From NCBI GenBank assembly GCA_945928575.1, contig CAMENP010000005.1, forward strand, positions 92,167 to 156,166: DNA of 64,000 nt. Direction: 5' to 3'. A program made the translations under genes and the position numbers. How positions within the stretch are numbered: the stretch's first letter is position 1; each line of letters starts with the position of its first letter. Below are positions 43,791-53,849 of this stretch, piece after piece. Source of the DNA: an uncultured Butyrivibrio sp. (GTDB taxonomy: Bacteria > Bacillota > Clostridia > Lachnospirales > Lachnospiraceae). The notes beneath the pieces are model-generated. The model was not told the DNA's origin. It saw nothing but the letters and a program-made list of their open reading frames with translations, and did no database searches.

Positions 43791-45209
43791 TTATACAAGC
43801 TCCCAGACAACACCTTCTCTGGTGTCTTTGATCCTTACGCCCTTAGCGAGAAGTTCATCCCTTATGGCATCTGCCTTTGCAAAATCTTTTTCTTTCTTGG
43901 CTGCCTTACGTTCCTCAATCTTGGCTTCAACAAATGCAGTAAGTTCGTCATCTGCCTTAGGTGCCGCATTCTCTCCCTGCATTCTTGTAAGATTAAGAGA
44001 AAGCACATAGTCAAAATCTTTAACCAGCGCAAGCTTGGTAGCATCATTTAAATCACTTCTTAACACATCATATACGACCGTGATTGCCGATGCCGTGTTA
44101 ATATCGTTTTCAAGCGCAGCCTTGAAATCATTCTTATATTTATCAAATCCGGCCTTATCGATCTCGCCGTCCTCTTTAAGTTCGCCGATACGTTTAACAA
44201 GTTTATTGTATGCCGCTTTGGTATTATCCATGATCTCATATGTGAACTCAAGCGGCTTTCTGTAATGTGACTGTAAGCAGAATAATCTGTATACAAGCGG
44301 GTCGTATCCTTTTTCCTCAAGAACTGACACGGTAAGAAATTCGCCGCTTGATTTACTCATCTTACCGTTACGGTCATTCAGATGATGCACATGGAACCAG
44401 TAATTGCACCATTTATGACCAAGATAGGACTCACTCTGTGCAATTTCATTGGTATGGTGAGGGAAAATATTATCGACACCTCCGCAGTGGATATCCATAT
44501 ATTCACCGAGATGCTTCATGCTGATGCATGAACACTCAATATGCCATCCCGGATAACCGACACCCCACGGACTGTCCCATTTAAGTTCCTGGTTATCGAA
44601 TTTGGACTTAGTAAACCACAATACGAAATCCGCTTTATTGCGCTTGTTGGTATCCTCTGATACATCATCACGCACTCCTACCATGAGTTCTTTCTCGCTC
44701 TGGCTTGAAAAAACATAATAATCATCAAGCTTTGATGTATCAAAATATACATTACCGCCGGCAACATATGCATATCCTTTTTCAAGCAGTACTTCTATCA
44801 TATGAATAAACTCAGGAATACAATTCGTAGCCGGTTCAACCACATCCGGAGTCTTTATATTTAATTTGGCACAATCGGAAAAAAATGCATCCGTGTAATA
44901 CTTGGCAATTTCCATAACAGTCTTGTGCTCTCTCTTCGCGCCCTTAAGCATCTTATCTTCGCCCGTATCGGCATCACTTGTAAGGTGTCCGACATCGGTA
45001 ATATTCATTACACGCTTTACATCATATCCCTCATATCTGAGAGTCTTCTCAAGCACATCTTCCATAATGTAACTTCTGAGATTACCGATATGCGCGAAAT
45101 GATAAACAGTCGGTCCGCATGTGTACATAGCAACCTTGCCATCCGTATTTGGAACAAACTGTTCGATTTTTCTGGTAAGAGTATTAAACAACTGCACTTT
45201 ATTTTCCAT
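43791..45209 (-). CDS. cysS: Cysteinyl-tRNA synthetase
   Basis: 472 residues. Class I synthetase with HIGH motif [11 protein letters not shown], zinc-binding cysteine and histidine region ([14 protein letters not shown]), and KMSKS in [10 protein letters not shown]. Complete. It overlaps the cysE stop by 11 bases and is directly followed by mrnC. Confidence 0.97.
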   Translation of the reverse strand: MENKVQLFNTLTRKIEQFVPNTDGKVAMYTCGPTVYHFAHIGNLRSYIMEDVLEKTLRYEGYDVKRVMNITDVGHLTSDADTGEDKMLKGAKREHKTVMEIAKYYTDAFFSDCAKLNIKTPDVVEPATNCIPEFIHMIEVLLEKGYAYVAGGNVYFDTSKLDDYYVFSSQSEKELMVGVRDDVSEDTNKRNKADFVLWFTKSKFDNQELKWDSPWGVGYPGWHIECSCISMKHLGEYMDIHCGGVDNIFPHHTNEIAQSESYLGHKWCNYWFHVHHLNDRNGKMSKSSGEFLTVSVLEEKGYDPLVYRLFCLQSHYRKPLEFTYEIMDNTKAAYNKLVKRIGELKEDGEIDKAGFDKYKNDFKAALENDINTASAITVVYDVLRSDLNDATKLALVKDFDYVLSLNLTRMQGENAAPKADDELTAFVEAKIEERKAAKKEKDFAKADAIRDELLAKGVRIKDTREGVVWELV

Positions 45210-45867
45210 CTTCGTGTATCTCCAATCTTTTTAAAATCTCACTGACCTGATTTCTGAGTCTCTCATTATCTTCCTTAAGTGTATTAATATCATTAAGAAC
45301 AGGATCCGGAAGGTTGATCTGATCAAGATCTGTATTCGGAAGCCTTACGTTATTGCTCTTAACGATACGTCCCGGAATACCTACAACGGTTGAATTAGGC
45401 GGTACTTCCTCAAGCACAACCGAACCTGCTCCTATCTTGGAACCTGCTCCAATGGTAAATGAGCCGAGCACTTTCGCACCTGTGCTTATCATCACATTGT
45501 CTTCTATCGTCGGATGTCTCTTTCCTTTCTCCTTACCGGTTCCTCCCAGTGTCACACCCTGATACAATGTAACATTGTCACCGATCACCGTAGTCTCACC
45601 TATTACAACACCATGTCCGTGATCTATGAAAAGGCCTTTGCCTATCGTAGCGCCCGGATGTATCTCAATACCGGTCTTTCGCGCCGCACGCTGTGATATT
45701 TTTCTCGCTTTGTAGAACTTTCCCTGCTCATATAATTTATGAGCCTTACGGTACTCCCAGATTGCCCAGAAACACGGATAAAGGAATACTTCTTTATCAT
45801 CCTTCATCGCCGGGTCCCTGTCCCTTATTACTTCTATCTGTTCTCTGACATAATCTTTAAATTTCAT
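45199..45867 (-). CDS. cysE: Serine O-acetyltransferase
   Basis: 222 residues, start ATG at 45867 preceded by GAGGAAT. N-terminal helical part, then left-handed beta-helix hexapeptide repeats ([47 protein letters not shown]), with the catalytic histidine in HGHG. It makes O-acetylserine for cysteine synthesis. A C-terminal extension ([19 protein letters not shown]) looks like a coiled coil. Confidence 0.95.
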   Translation of the reverse strand: MKFKDYVREQIEVIRDRDPAMKDDKEVFLYPCFWAIWEYRKAHKLYEQGKFYKARKISQRAARKTGIEIHPGATIGKGLFIDHGHGVVIGETTVIGDNVTLYQGVTLGGTGKEKGKRHPTIEDNVMISTGAKVLGSFTIGAGSKIGAGSVVLEEVPPNSTVVGIPGRIVKSNNVRLPNTDLDQINLPDPVLNDINTLKEDNERLRNQVSEILKRLEIHEDGK

Positions 45868-45942
45868 CGTAATTCCTCACTTACGGCATATGCTATGTTA
45901 TAGAATATGCACAAGCCGCTCTTTTGTCAAGTGTATGGTATG

Positions 45943-46500
45943 CTATCTGCCGGCCTGACAGCCCTGACAGCCGGCGCATCCGCCCGCACTCCGGCGTTCA
46001 TTCATTATATCATCATACACATAATTCTCGACCGTGGTTATAAGCGCCGACGCCTGAGATGCAATTCCCTCCCCGGCTCCGGTAAATCCAAGACCTTCCT
46101 CTGTGGTCGCTTTAACACTCACACGGCTCTTTTCAATTCCGAGAGCTTTAGCGATATTCTCCCTCATCTCTTCTATATAAGGTGAAAATTTGGGATGCTG
46201 TGCAATAATAGTGCTGTCCACATTCTCGATCACATAATTATTATCCGACAATATCTCCGCAACTTTTTTCATAAGTTCTATGCTGGATATTCCCTTGTAC
46301 CGCTCGTCGCTGTCCGGAAAATGCTTACCTATGTCGCCAAGTGCCGCAGCGCCAAGAAGCGCATCCATTATAGCATGAAGGAGCACGTCGGCATCCGAGT
46401 GTCCCAGCAATCCTTTATCATAAGGTATATCCACACCTCCGACTATAAGCTTACGGCCCTCTGCCAGCCTGTGGACATCATATCCTGTTCCTATTCTCAT
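45943..46500 (-). CDS. ispF: 2-C-methyl-D-erythritol 2,4-cyclodiphosphate synthase with Cys-rich tail
   Basis: 185 residues. Metal ligands D8 and H10 in GYDVHRL and H42 are present, as in the isoprenoid-pathway enzyme that cyclises CDP-ME-2-phosphate. Residues 1-157 are the usual length. Beyond them lies a tail of about 28 residues ending [13 protein letters not shown], with three cysteines at three-residue spacing, not part of the known fold. It could bind metal or be a recent extension. Followed by cysE after 75 bases. Confidence 0.93.
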   Translation of the reverse strand: MRIGTGYDVHRLAEGRKLIVGGVDIPYDKGLLGHSDADVLLHAIMDALLGAAALGDIGKHFPDSDERYKGISSIELMKKVAEILSDNNYVIENVDSTIIAQHPKFSPYIEEMRENIAKALGIEKSRVSVKATTEEGLGFTGAGEGIASQASALITTVENYVYDDIMNERRSAGGCAGCQGCQAGR

Positions 46501-46524
46501 ATATTATCCTCCTTGACTTCCGGT

Positions 46525-46558
46525 AAAAAAAAGAACTTAATGCATTAACATTAAGTTC
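46525..46558 (-). terminator. Intrinsic terminator after the tRNA-Val/tRNA-Met transcript
   Basis: GAACTTAATG (46533-46542) and CATTAAGTTC (46549-46558); eight T in the minus direction (opposite 46525-46532). It lies between tRNA-Met and ispF. Confidence 0.85.
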
Positions 46559-46569
46559 CTGTTGTCAGT

Positions 46570-46642
46570 AGCGGAGAAGGGAGTCGAACCCCTGACACCA
46601 TGGGTATGAACCATGTGCTCTAGCCATCTGAGCTACTCCGCC
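46570..46642 (-). tRNA. tRNA-Met (anticodon CAT)
   Basis: 73 bases. Acceptor GGCGGAG/CTCCGCT (first pair G-U), anticodon stem CATGG/CCATG with loop TTCATAC, T loop TTCGACT. No CCA encoded. The acceptor begins with a paired base, consistent with the elongator form. Confidence 0.93.
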
Positions 46643-46659
46643 ATATTGAATTGAAAAAT

Positions 46660-46731
46660 GGGACCTACAGGGCTCGAACCTGTGACCCTCTGCTTGTAAG
46701 GCAGATGCTCTCCCAGCTGAGCTAAGATCCC
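46660..46731 (-). tRNA. tRNA-Val (anticodon TAC)
   Basis: 72 bases. Acceptor GGGATCT/AGGTCCC, anticodon stem TCTGC/GCAGA with loop CTTACAA, T loop TTCGAGC. No CCA encoded. It is transcribed first, before tRNA-Met. Confidence 0.94.
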
Positions 46732-46766
46732 ATATTCAGTTATGGGCTTTCTCAACCCGCTTGCCT

Positions 46767-46796
46767 ATTATATTATTAACAGACCACAAATGTCAA
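46767..46796 (-). promoter_or_regulatory. Consensus promoter of the tRNA-Val/tRNA-Met unit
   Basis: TTGACA (46791-46796) - 18 bases - TATAAT (46767-46772) on the minus strand, 36 bases before tRNA-Val. Confidence 0.8.
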
Positions 46797-46836
46797 TACT
46801 TTTTTTAAATTTTTTTAAATTAATTGTCATACAGTG

Positions 46837-47952
46837 TCAGCTGACTATATCAGTAATCGACTCAACATCCCATATTAAGGTGTTTGCGGCTCCGTCAGCA
46901 TCTTTGGCACTGATGCATACAGCCTTAAGTTCTCTCATATAACTGACGCTCTCAACCGTATATCCCTTTGGGATCACATCCTGATTTTCCATAATTCCGG
47001 CAGATATATTGTAAAATCTTATCTCAGATCCGTCGTCAGTCCCGGTGATCGTAAATATATTCGGTCCGTCCGGATATACATGCATATTCTTAAGCTCCGC
47101 TTCATTTTCAAGTGTGAATTTAACAAAGGTTCTCGGTTTCAACTCATCATATACGCATACCGCCCTTGCATAATTATCACTTGTGTAAATATATAATCCG
47201 TCTTCGTAATATAAATCCTTGTCATATGCACTGAGGCTTTCTATTTCCTGCATCTCAATGCTCAATTTGGCATATCCGTTGGATATCGGCGCTGAAGCTT
47301 TTATTATGAGGGTCGAATCATCGGAGCCCATGCTCACAAGCTCAATCGAGTCCAGGCTTTCACCTGCATCATATGCCACAGCCGACTGCCCTGTCTCTGT
47401 TATATACTGGTATACGCACACATCATTATCAAGCGTATAATAAATTCTGTTTCCGCTGTCGGTTATGAGCATATCTTCAGGCGTAAAATCCAGTTCATAC
47501 GCCGTGTATTTGGAACCCTTTATGTTAAGCTGCAAAAAGAGCTTATTGTCTTTATCATACACATATGGGACGCCGCTTTCCGTTGTTGCCACATATGCAT
47601 CCCCGGAAAGATTTTCCGTTATGTTGACGGTTTTGTATTCTTCCGCGATTGACAAATCATATGTCACAACTTTACGGCTGTCGTCGCCGATATAAAGTGC
47701 CATAATATATTTGTTTCCGAATCCATATACGGAATCCGGGGATATGCCATCCTTATAAAGCATTTCGCTCACATTATACAGAGCCGTGCTTTCTCCTACA
47801 GGTTCACCCTTTATAACTTTGTCAAAAATAGTATTTTCCTGCTTGGTCTCTTCCTGAGGCTTATTGATCGTGCTTTTTTTGTCAGCACATCCCGTCAGTA
47901 CCGTAATTGCAATACATCCTGTGAGTGCCAACGCTTTCCATACCGATTTCAC
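46837..47952 (-). CDS. Lipoprotein of an ABC exporter operon
   Basis: 371 residues. The best start is the GTG at 47952, 8 bases after GGAGG; the GTG nine bases upstream overlaps that site. Signal and lipobox VLTGC lead to an anchored outer protein. The body contains repeats with Tyr- and Asp-rich strands (NKYIMALYIGDDS, VPYVYDKDNKLFLQL, NRIYYTLDNDVCVY, LYIYTSDNYARAVCVY), suggesting a beta-propeller. It is the last gene of an operon with a putative exporter permease and ATPase; a sensor or substrate-binding role is a guess. Confidence 0.75.
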   Translation of the reverse strand: MKSVWKALALTGCIAITVLTGCADKKSTINKPQEETKQENTIFDKVIKGEPVGESTALYNVSEMLYKDGISPDSVYGFGNKYIMALYIGDDSRKVVTYDLSIAEEYKTVNITENLSGDAYVATTESGVPYVYDKDNKLFLQLNIKGSKYTAYELDFTPEDMLITDSGNRIYYTLDNDVCVYQYITETGQSAVAYDAGESLDSIELVSMGSDDSTLIIKASAPISNGYAKLSIEMQEIESLSAYDKDLYYEDGLYIYTSDNYARAVCVYDELKPRTFVKFTLENEAELKNMHVYPDGPNIFTITGTDDGSEIRFYNISAGIMENQDVIPKGYTVESVSYMRELKAVCISAKDADGAANTLIWDVESITDIVS

Positions 47953-47969
47953 CTGCAACACCTCCGTGT

Positions 47970-49529
47970 CTACTTCAATCTAAATGTCCTGTATCCTATC
48001 TGTCCGACTAAGCTTACACCCACTGCCATAACAACTGCAAGTGCAAGTCCTACACCCAATGTGAAAAATAATGCTGTAGAATTAATATATATGAACAAAC
48101 CACTGCACACATACATGATTATGTTGATTATAACATATCTGTTCCGGCTCTTTATGGCATCTTTTGTATACGGTTGAATCACATAATACAACGAAAGCTG
48201 AAGCACCGTAAAAAGACATGACAGCATCAATATTCCGATGCACACAGGGATAACGGTTCCCGCATTGGATCCGGAAACGATTCCCGCCACGGCATAAACC
48301 ACTGCCAATACGACTGCCGGTATAATATCTATTGTGAGCATATATCTGAGTCTTATGAAATAATTCTCAAGAATATCGTTGCGTGTATTATATCCTTCTT
48401 TCTTAAGAAGTTCGCTGTCACACTGGTAAAAAAGCGAACGGCAGATGCTCATGCTGTTTGAAAATACGCACATAACAAATACCATTACCGGCATCGAGTA
48501 TGATATGATTTTGGATACACTGTCGGCATGTCCGTTAAACGATGCAATAAGTGCAGCCGCCAGCGCTATTACCGAAAGTGCAATTCTGAAGCGGAGATTG
48601 GCCGCTATACCGGCTTTGTTGCGCTTAAAGAATTCGCTGTTAATTTCGGAATATGTCTGTGCATTGCACTCTCTGATATCTTCTGCCATAAATGCAGGCT
48701 CTTCCTCAAGTACCGCCGCATCGTCTTCCTCTCCGTCGTCAAGACTGCTTTTCTTAAAAAGTCTTGCGGCAGCTTTAGGATAACCGCTGTAATTCCACAC
48801 ATAATACACAAACACGGCAATCATTAACAGAATAACCATCAGCCATATTGTGTTAAAAATAAGGTCATATGCGCCCGGAACATGTCCACGCAGATACGGT
48901 ATAAAATAAGCTACAAAAAGTGACAGAAGCATCACGGCAATATTGCCTTTTCTATGCAATGAAAATGGTCTTGCGGTTGCCTTGAACATCAATATATTAA
49001 AGGCTTCTCCCGCATATCTCGAACCAACTATTATGATCGTCAGGTAAAATGCCTTGGCCACATTCATGCCAAACACAGTGAATACAAGCCAGAATGCAAT
49101 AAACTCCGTTATATTTTTACGCAGGATCACCATCCTGAAATAATCGGCCGGATTACATTTGACTTCACGCAGCATAACATATGCCTCTTCACTCGTATCG
49201 AATATGACCGAATTATTGACGGAGCCGCAAAAACATATCATGACAACAGAGAAATACACAAAAGAATTCTCAAGTCCGTATCCTATGTTGCCTGTTGCAC
49301 TTAACCTTGACAGTACATACATCGGCAGAAGCATGGCAGCCGCCACTAATACGGCTTTCTTGATAATTTCCCATATTATTCTGCACACAACACCTATTAT
49401 TCCAAACGCGCGCGCCGAGTCTGAATGTATCTTACGGCCCACAAACGGAATATGTTTTAATACATATGCCACCCTGTTGGCATCCGTCATATATGAAATA
49501 TATCCGCATTGAAATATTTTCTTAACCAT
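47970..49529 (-). CDS. Putative ABC exporter membrane protein
   Basis: 519 residues with about twelve predicted helices in two halves, separated by a cytoplasmic acidic stretch (SSLDDGEEDDAAVLEEEPAF). The N-terminal half resembles the putative ABC-exporter family of Firmicutes. It lies 4 bases after the ATPase gene and 17 bases before the lipoprotein gene, so the three form one transport system of unknown substrate. Confidence 0.78.
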   Translation of the reverse strand: MVKKIFQCGYISYMTDANRVAYVLKHIPFVGRKIHSDSARAFGIIGVVCRIIWEIIKKAVLVAAAMLLPMYVLSRLSATGNIGYGLENSFVYFSVVMICFCGSVNNSVIFDTSEEAYVMLREVKCNPADYFRMVILRKNITEFIAFWLVFTVFGMNVAKAFYLTIIIVGSRYAGEAFNILMFKATARPFSLHRKGNIAVMLLSLFVAYFIPYLRGHVPGAYDLIFNTIWLMVILLMIAVFVYYVWNYSGYPKAAARLFKKSSLDDGEEDDAAVLEEEPAFMAEDIRECNAQTYSEINSEFFKRNKAGIAANLRFRIALSVIALAAALIASFNGHADSVSKIISYSMPVMVFVMCVFSNSMSICRSLFYQCDSELLKKEGYNTRNDILENYFIRLRYMLTIDIIPAVVLAVVYAVAGIVSGSNAGTVIPVCIGILMLSCLFTVLQLSLYYVIQPYTKDAIKSRNRYVIINIIMYVCSGLFIYINSTALFFTLGVGLALAVVMAVGVSLVGQIGYRTFRLK

Positions 49530-49533
49530 ATTA

Positions 49534-50172
49534 TTACCGTTTCTCCTGTATTAATCCGCCTGTAAGGATTCCGTCTTTAAGCCATACAAGCTCATCAACA
49601 AGTGTGTCTAATTTCTTATAATTATCGGATGAAATAATTATAATATGCTTATCCTTCATCCTTGCAATAAAATCTTTCAAAGTGTTATACATCTTACCGT
49701 CAAGATTCGGCTCGTCGATAAGCACTACCGCCGGTCCCGTGATAAGGATACTTATAAACTGCAGTCTCTGTTTCTCATCATCCGAAAAATTACTTATATA
49801 TTCGTCCGTTCTGCCGCGGCTTATTCCCGCCATCTCAAGATATTTTGCCGCATTGTGTTCCTGCGGAGCATGCATTGATATCATATATTCAACATATTGT
49901 CTTGCGGTAAGCATTTCCGGAAGTACCGGTTTATCATATACCAGCCCGAAATCCATATAATCTATCTTATAATATCCATTGCCGGTGTCAAGCCTTATAA
50001 ATCCGCCGTCAGGTGCACATTCCGTACACAGGCACTTAAGAAGCGTAGTTCTTCCCGAACCTCTGCTTCCGGTTATGCCGTACACAACCCCGCTCTCAAA
50101 ATCATAACCGGCGCGGTCGATCACGGTAATATCGTCAAATTTTTTTCTTAAATCCCTAACTATCAGGCGCAC
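49534..50172 (-). CDS. ABC transporter ATP-binding protein with altered Walker A
   Basis: 212 residues from a GTG at 50172 (TCGGAGGACTAATT upstream). Walker A is GSRGSGRTT (35-43): the invariant lysine is arginine (R41). The signature is SDDEKQRL instead of LSGGQ, Walker B VVLIDEPN, and the H loop is SSDN instead of xTHx. The fold is clearly an ABC ATPase, but three key motifs deviate, so ATP hydrolysis may be slow or absent. Leads the operon with exporter permease and lipoprotein. Confidence 0.85.
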   Translation of the reverse strand: MRLIVRDLRKKFDDITVIDRAGYDFESGVVYGITGSRGSGRTTLLKCLCTECAPDGGFIRLDTGNGYYKIDYMDFGLVYDKPVLPEMLTARQYVEYMISMHAPQEHNAAKYLEMAGISRGRTDEYISNFSDDEKQRLQFISILITGPAVVLIDEPNLDGKMYNTLKDFIARMKDKHIIIISSDNYKKLDTLVDELVWLKDGILTGGLIQEKR

Positions 50173-50206
50173 AATTAGTCCTCCGATATAAATTAATGTG
50201 TATCGC

Positions 50207-50257
50207 GTGACATTTTGTATTTTAATGTTGTAATGTCACTTCTTCGTGTGCTATAAT
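50207..50257 (+). promoter_or_regulatory. PAP2 gene promoter with inverted repeat
   Basis: TTGTAA (50228-50233) - 18 bases - TATAAT (50252-50257). The inverted repeat GTGACATT (50207-50214) / AATGTCAC (50232-50239) covers the -35, suggesting an operator for an unknown regulator. Confidence 0.5.
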
Positions 50258-50297
50258 TCCCACATACTATTCAGATACTTTGCAGGAGTTGTTTATT

Positions 50298-50936
50298 ATG
50301 AAAAACTTTTTCAAAAAATGGTGGCACGGTCTGTTCGGCTTGTATTTATTCATATACCTGCCATGCTTTTCCTACCTTGAGAAAACTGTAACGACTGAAT
50401 ATCATCTGATACATTGTCCTCTCGATGATATTATCCCATTCTGTGAATACTTTATTATACCGTATTATTTCTGGTTTATATTTGTTGCCACGGCTTGTGC
50501 TTATTTTTTCCTCCGTTCGCAGAACGAAGCTGTTAAAATGTACTCTTATCTAATAATAGGAATGAGCATCGCCGTCGCTATATATTTCATATTTCCAAAC
50601 GGTCTCGGCAATCTGCGCCCGGCTGAATTTCCGCGTGAGAACATATGTACAAAGCTTGTCAGGTTCCTGTACAGAGCCGATACATCGACAAATGTTCTTC
50701 CAAGCCTTCATGTGTATAACACTCTCGTTGTGCTTGTTGCGGTATTCCATTCAAAGACATTCGGCAGACATCATACGGCTGTCAAGGTAATAACGTCGGT
50801 AATCGGTGCACTTATATGTGCTTCGACGCTTTTCCTCAAGCAGCATTCCGTATATGATGTAATCGCCGCCGTCGTTATGGCAGGTGCGCTTTATCCGCTC
50901 ATCTACCGTTCAAAGCTGTTTGCCAGATTTAATTAA
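50298..50936 (+). CDS. PAP2-family membrane phosphatase
   Basis: 212 residues from the ATG at 50298 (CAGGAG upstream). Six membrane helices. PAP2 motifs: NVLPSLHVYNT (PSxH) and LKQHSVYDVIAA (SxHxxxD-like with catalytic His and Asp). The first motif KxxxxxxRP is represented by NLRPAEFPR. It probably removes phosphate from a lipid such as undecaprenyl or phosphatidic acid. Its stop overlaps that of the convergent GT2 gene. Confidence 0.85.
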   Translation: MKNFFKKWWHGLFGLYLFIYLPCFSYLEKTVTTEYHLIHCPLDDIIPFCEYFIIPYYFWFIFVATACAYFFLRSQNEAVKMYSYLIIGMSIAVAIYFIFPNGLGNLRPAEFPRENICTKLVRFLYRADTSTNVLPSLHVYNTLVVLVAVFHSKTFGRHHTAVKVITSVIGALICASTLFLKQHSVYDVIAAVVMAGALYPLIYRSKLFARFN

Positions 50937-51948
50937 AACCGAATATTTTCTGGACAACGCGGTAACCGGCCACAGAAATTTTCCGGCCCAGCTTACCCGG
51001 CCAGTTCATCCAGATACCGAGAATCGAGAACCTGATATGCCTGTAGGCTGAAGGTTCTTTCTCTTTGAGCAGCGCCCAGAGCGCTGTTTTTTTATTTATA
51101 TTTTCTTCATCATTTGATAAAATTGCCATTATCGATGATACCGTCGTTATTATTGACAGATAATTTCTCATGTAGACACGGCATTTCTTATTCTGGATTG
51201 ATTTGGAATCATAGCAGTCAATCATCATCCTGTTGACAAGAAGCTGCTGGTCAATTCTCTTAATCATCACGTCCTCATGCACAGACTGGTCGTCTCTTCC
51301 TATAAAATACCAATAGAAATTAACATCCACATAGTACATTATCTTAACCGACGGAAGCGGCTGAAATACGAAAAGGTTATCCACATAAAAAGTATGCTTA
51401 GGAAGATTCAATCCACATTCTCTTAACAATTCTGTTCTATATATTACCGAATGCATCAATATGTATTGCGTATTCTTGAAATGTCCTATATCATCCCATG
51501 TAAAATATGTATCCGTAGGGAGAACCGTAGCGTAGCGCATTACTTTCTTACGCTTGGTATTCTGCTTGTCATACACGTAATTGGATATGAGCATATCAAG
51601 CCTGTGATCTTCAAGTACGGACTTACGCATCACATCAAGGAGCTTCATATAAGCCTCTTTGCCTACTCTGTCATCGCTGTCAACGACTTTAAAGAAAACT
51701 CCGGTCGCATTCTTAAGCCCTTCCATGACAGCGTCGCCATGTCCGCCGTTAACCTTATGCACTGCCTTACATATTCCCGGATATTCGGCGGCATATCGGT
51801 CCGCTATCTCTGCCGTCCCGTCACTCGATCCGTCATCCACAATAATTATCTCGACTTCATCTCCTCCGGGGAGAAGTGAATCAATGCAGCGATGCATATA
51901 TGCTTCCGAATTATAACACGGTACTGCAACAGACAAAATTTTTCTCAT
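50929..51948 (-). CDS. Glycosyltransferase family 2
   Basis: 339 residues from the ATG at 51948 (GGTGAGG upstream). GT-A fold: SVAVPCYNSEAYMHRCIDSL, VDDGSSDGTAEIA, NGGHGDAVMEGLKNA, and the DxD motif in VVDSDDR. The C-terminal half is helical. Probably transfers a sugar onto a lipid or polymer at the cytoplasmic face. Its stop overlaps the end of the PAP2 gene (TTTAATTAAA contains both stops). Confidence 0.9.
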   Translation of the reverse strand: MRKILSVAVPCYNSEAYMHRCIDSLLPGGDEVEIIIVDDGSSDGTAEIADRYAAEYPGICKAVHKVNGGHGDAVMEGLKNATGVFFKVVDSDDRVGKEAYMKLLDVMRKSVLEDHRLDMLISNYVYDKQNTKRKKVMRYATVLPTDTYFTWDDIGHFKNTQYILMHSVIYRTELLRECGLNLPKHTFYVDNLFVFQPLPSVKIMYYVDVNFYWYFIGRDDQSVHEDVMIKRIDQQLLVNRMMIDCYDSKSIQNKKCRVYMRNYLSIITTVSSIMAILSNDEENINKKTALWALLKEKEPSAYRHIRFSILGIWMNWPGKLGRKISVAGYRVVQKIFGFN

Positions 51949-51955
51949 AATAACC

Positions 51956-52897
51956 TCACCTTGAACCTTCCGTTCCATCTGCGGCAACGGGTTTTCTTAT
52001 TACTTTACGGTCTATCAGCCATAAAATAAGGAATGTTACGGCAAGTTCTGCCACAACAAGCAACATATATCCTCCGGTAGTAAGTCCTATTCCTTCTTCC
52101 GGCATGACATTGGTAATTATCACCGATATCAGATTAGCCCCGGCATGAAATATAACCGGCGCAGCTATTGTCTTGAATTTCTCATAAACAAACGCAAGTA
52201 AAAGTCCTATTATAAATGCATACAAAAACTGGACTGCGTTGCCATGCAATGCTCCGAACACAAGTGCAGACACAAGCGCCGCCGGAGCAAATTTCATGCG
52301 TTCCCTTAATCTGTGATAGATAAGTCCGCGGAATAAAAATTCCTCAACAATCGGCGCCGCAACGGCTGTCGATATGATCTGAACGGCGATTCCGCCTGAA
52401 TATATCATCTCAGATACATTATCGTATGTTCCGAAAAAATCCACATTCCAGTCAACGCCAAAAAATGACTTGCCGATAATCTGTATAAATCCCTGCACTG
52501 CCATGAGAACCATCGGCACAACGTGATTAAATCCCATCGCGGCAAAAAATCCAACCAACGGCAGCAACAGGAACCATTTCGGGTTCAGCTTTTCATATTT
52601 TGTATATCTTCCGCTTATCATGTCACGTCCTTTATCCCGGCGCATAAACATAATATATAACGGTATCAGCACTGCACTTCTCGCGATCGTGATATACATG
52701 CTGATATTGTAAGTATAATTCGTAAGTTCTTCCTCAAGAGCATTCACATCCATAAGTGACATTCCCCTTGAAGCAGCTATTCTGAACATATGAATGTACA
52801 GAGCCGCCATCTCTATCGCCATCTCAACTCCGACAAAAATCAGAATCGGATATACAAGCCTCCATACAAACGTTCCCACATTCTCTTTCTTAGGCAA
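51956..52897 (-). CDS. CPBP (CAAX protease / bacteriocin-processing) family membrane protease
   Basis: 313 residues from a TTG at 52897 preceded by AGGGAGG 9 bases upstream; no ATG has a better site. Motif 1 EEFLFRGLIYHRLRE (catalytic glutamates) and motif 2 ALVFGALHGN, then VIFHAGANL (histidine and asparagine): the abortive-infection-like Abi/CPBP fold. About eight helices. Members process prenylated proteins, bacteriocins or surface anchors; the substrate is unknown here. It ends 8 bases before the GT2 start. Confidence 0.88.
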   Translation of the reverse strand: MPKKENVGTFVWRLVYPILIFVGVEMAIEMAALYIHMFRIAASRGMSLMDVNALEEELTNYTYNISMYITIARSAVLIPLYIMFMRRDKGRDMISGRYTKYEKLNPKWFLLLPLVGFFAAMGFNHVVPMVLMAVQGFIQIIGKSFFGVDWNVDFFGTYDNVSEMIYSGGIAVQIISTAVAAPIVEEFLFRGLIYHRLRERMKFAPAALVSALVFGALHGNAVQFLYAFIIGLLLAFVYEKFKTIAAPVIFHAGANLISVIITNVMPEEGIGLTTGGYMLLVVAELAVTFLILWLIDRKVIRKPVAADGTEGSR

Positions 52898-52929
52898 AAC
52901 AAACCTCCCTGTGGTATTCTCTCCGACTC

Positions 52930-53739
52930 TTACGCCTCAAGAACCGGAGCAAGATTAATCTCGACATCGTCCGATGCTTTGCTGCCGTTATCTGCCGCAT
53001 TGGCAAGTGACGGCATTATCGGGAGTCTTGCAAGAACAGGCGTATTGATTTCTTTCGCCAATTCTTCTATTCCGCTCTCGCCGAATATCTTATGTCTGGC
53101 ATTACAGTCCGGGCACACAAAATAGCTGTAATTCTCAACCAAACCAAGTACCTTGATATTCATCTGTTCTGCCATATTATATGCTTTCATGACAATCATA
53201 CGCACAAGATCCTGAGGCGATGTGACAATCACAATTCCGTCCACAGGTATCGACTGATATATCGTAAGCGGTATATCTCCGGTTCCCGGAGGCATATCTA
53301 TAAGGAGATAATCCAAATCTCCCCAATTTACTTCACTCCAGAACTGTTTAATAACTCCTGCAAGCACCGGTCCTCTTAATATGACTGTCGACTCTTCCGT
53401 CTCAAGCAGAAGATTCATGGAAACTATCTTGATTCCTTCTTCGGAAACCGCCGGTTCCATTCCCATAGACGTTCCATACATCTGTCCCTTAATTCCGAAC
53501 ATTTTCGGTATCGACGGTCCTGTCAGATCGGCATCCATTATACCGACGCGCTTCCCTTCAGCTGCCAGCTTTCTGGCAATGAGCGATGTCACGGTGGATT
53601 TTCCGACTCCGCCTTTACCGCTTACGATACCTATAACCTTGCCTATATGGCTATATTCATTCAATTTCTCCTTCGGAATAACATTACAGCCACCCTTAGA
53701 AGAACATCCTTCACAATTTCCGTTACACTCTGCTGCCAT
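52930..53739 (-). CDS. Mrp/NBP35-family Fe-S carrier ATPase
   Basis: 269 residues from the ATG at 53739, GGAGG 11 bases upstream. N-terminal cysteines in AECNGNCEGCSSKGGCN (NBP35-type), deviant Walker A SGKGGVGKST, LIDMPPGTGD, and the cluster-binding CPDC near residue 230. It assembles and delivers Fe-S clusters in the cytoplasm. Transcribed from TTGCAC-N17-TATAAT at 53777-53805. Confidence 0.92.
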   Translation of the reverse strand: MAAECNGNCEGCSSKGGCNVIPKEKLNEYSHIGKVIGIVSGKGGVGKSTVTSLIARKLAAEGKRVGIMDADLTGPSIPKMFGIKGQMYGTSMGMEPAVSEEGIKIVSMNLLLETEESTVILRGPVLAGVIKQFWSEVNWGDLDYLLIDMPPGTGDIPLTIYQSIPVDGIVIVTSPQDLVRMIVMKAYNMAEQMNIKVLGLVENYSYFVCPDCNARHKIFGESGIEELAKEINTPVLARLPIMPSLANAADNGSKASDDVEINLAPVLEA

Positions 53740-53776
53740 TCTGACATTACCTCCAAAAATCACTACATTTCTTCTA

Positions 53777-53805
53777 ATTATAACCCCAGCCGCCACAATG
53801 TGCAA
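53777..53805 (-). promoter_or_regulatory. Promoter of the Mrp-type gene
   Basis: TTGCAC (53800-53805) - 17 bases - TATAAT (53777-53782) on the minus strand. Confidence 0.6.
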
Positions 53806-53849
53806 GAAAAATTGGAATGCTCTCAGCGTATATCGGGCAGTGATCCCCA

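Noticed and set aside
45868..45942. T-box riboswitch upstream of cysE-cysS
   Set aside because: The 75-base gap is too short for a T-box leader and has no visible specifier or antiterminator features.
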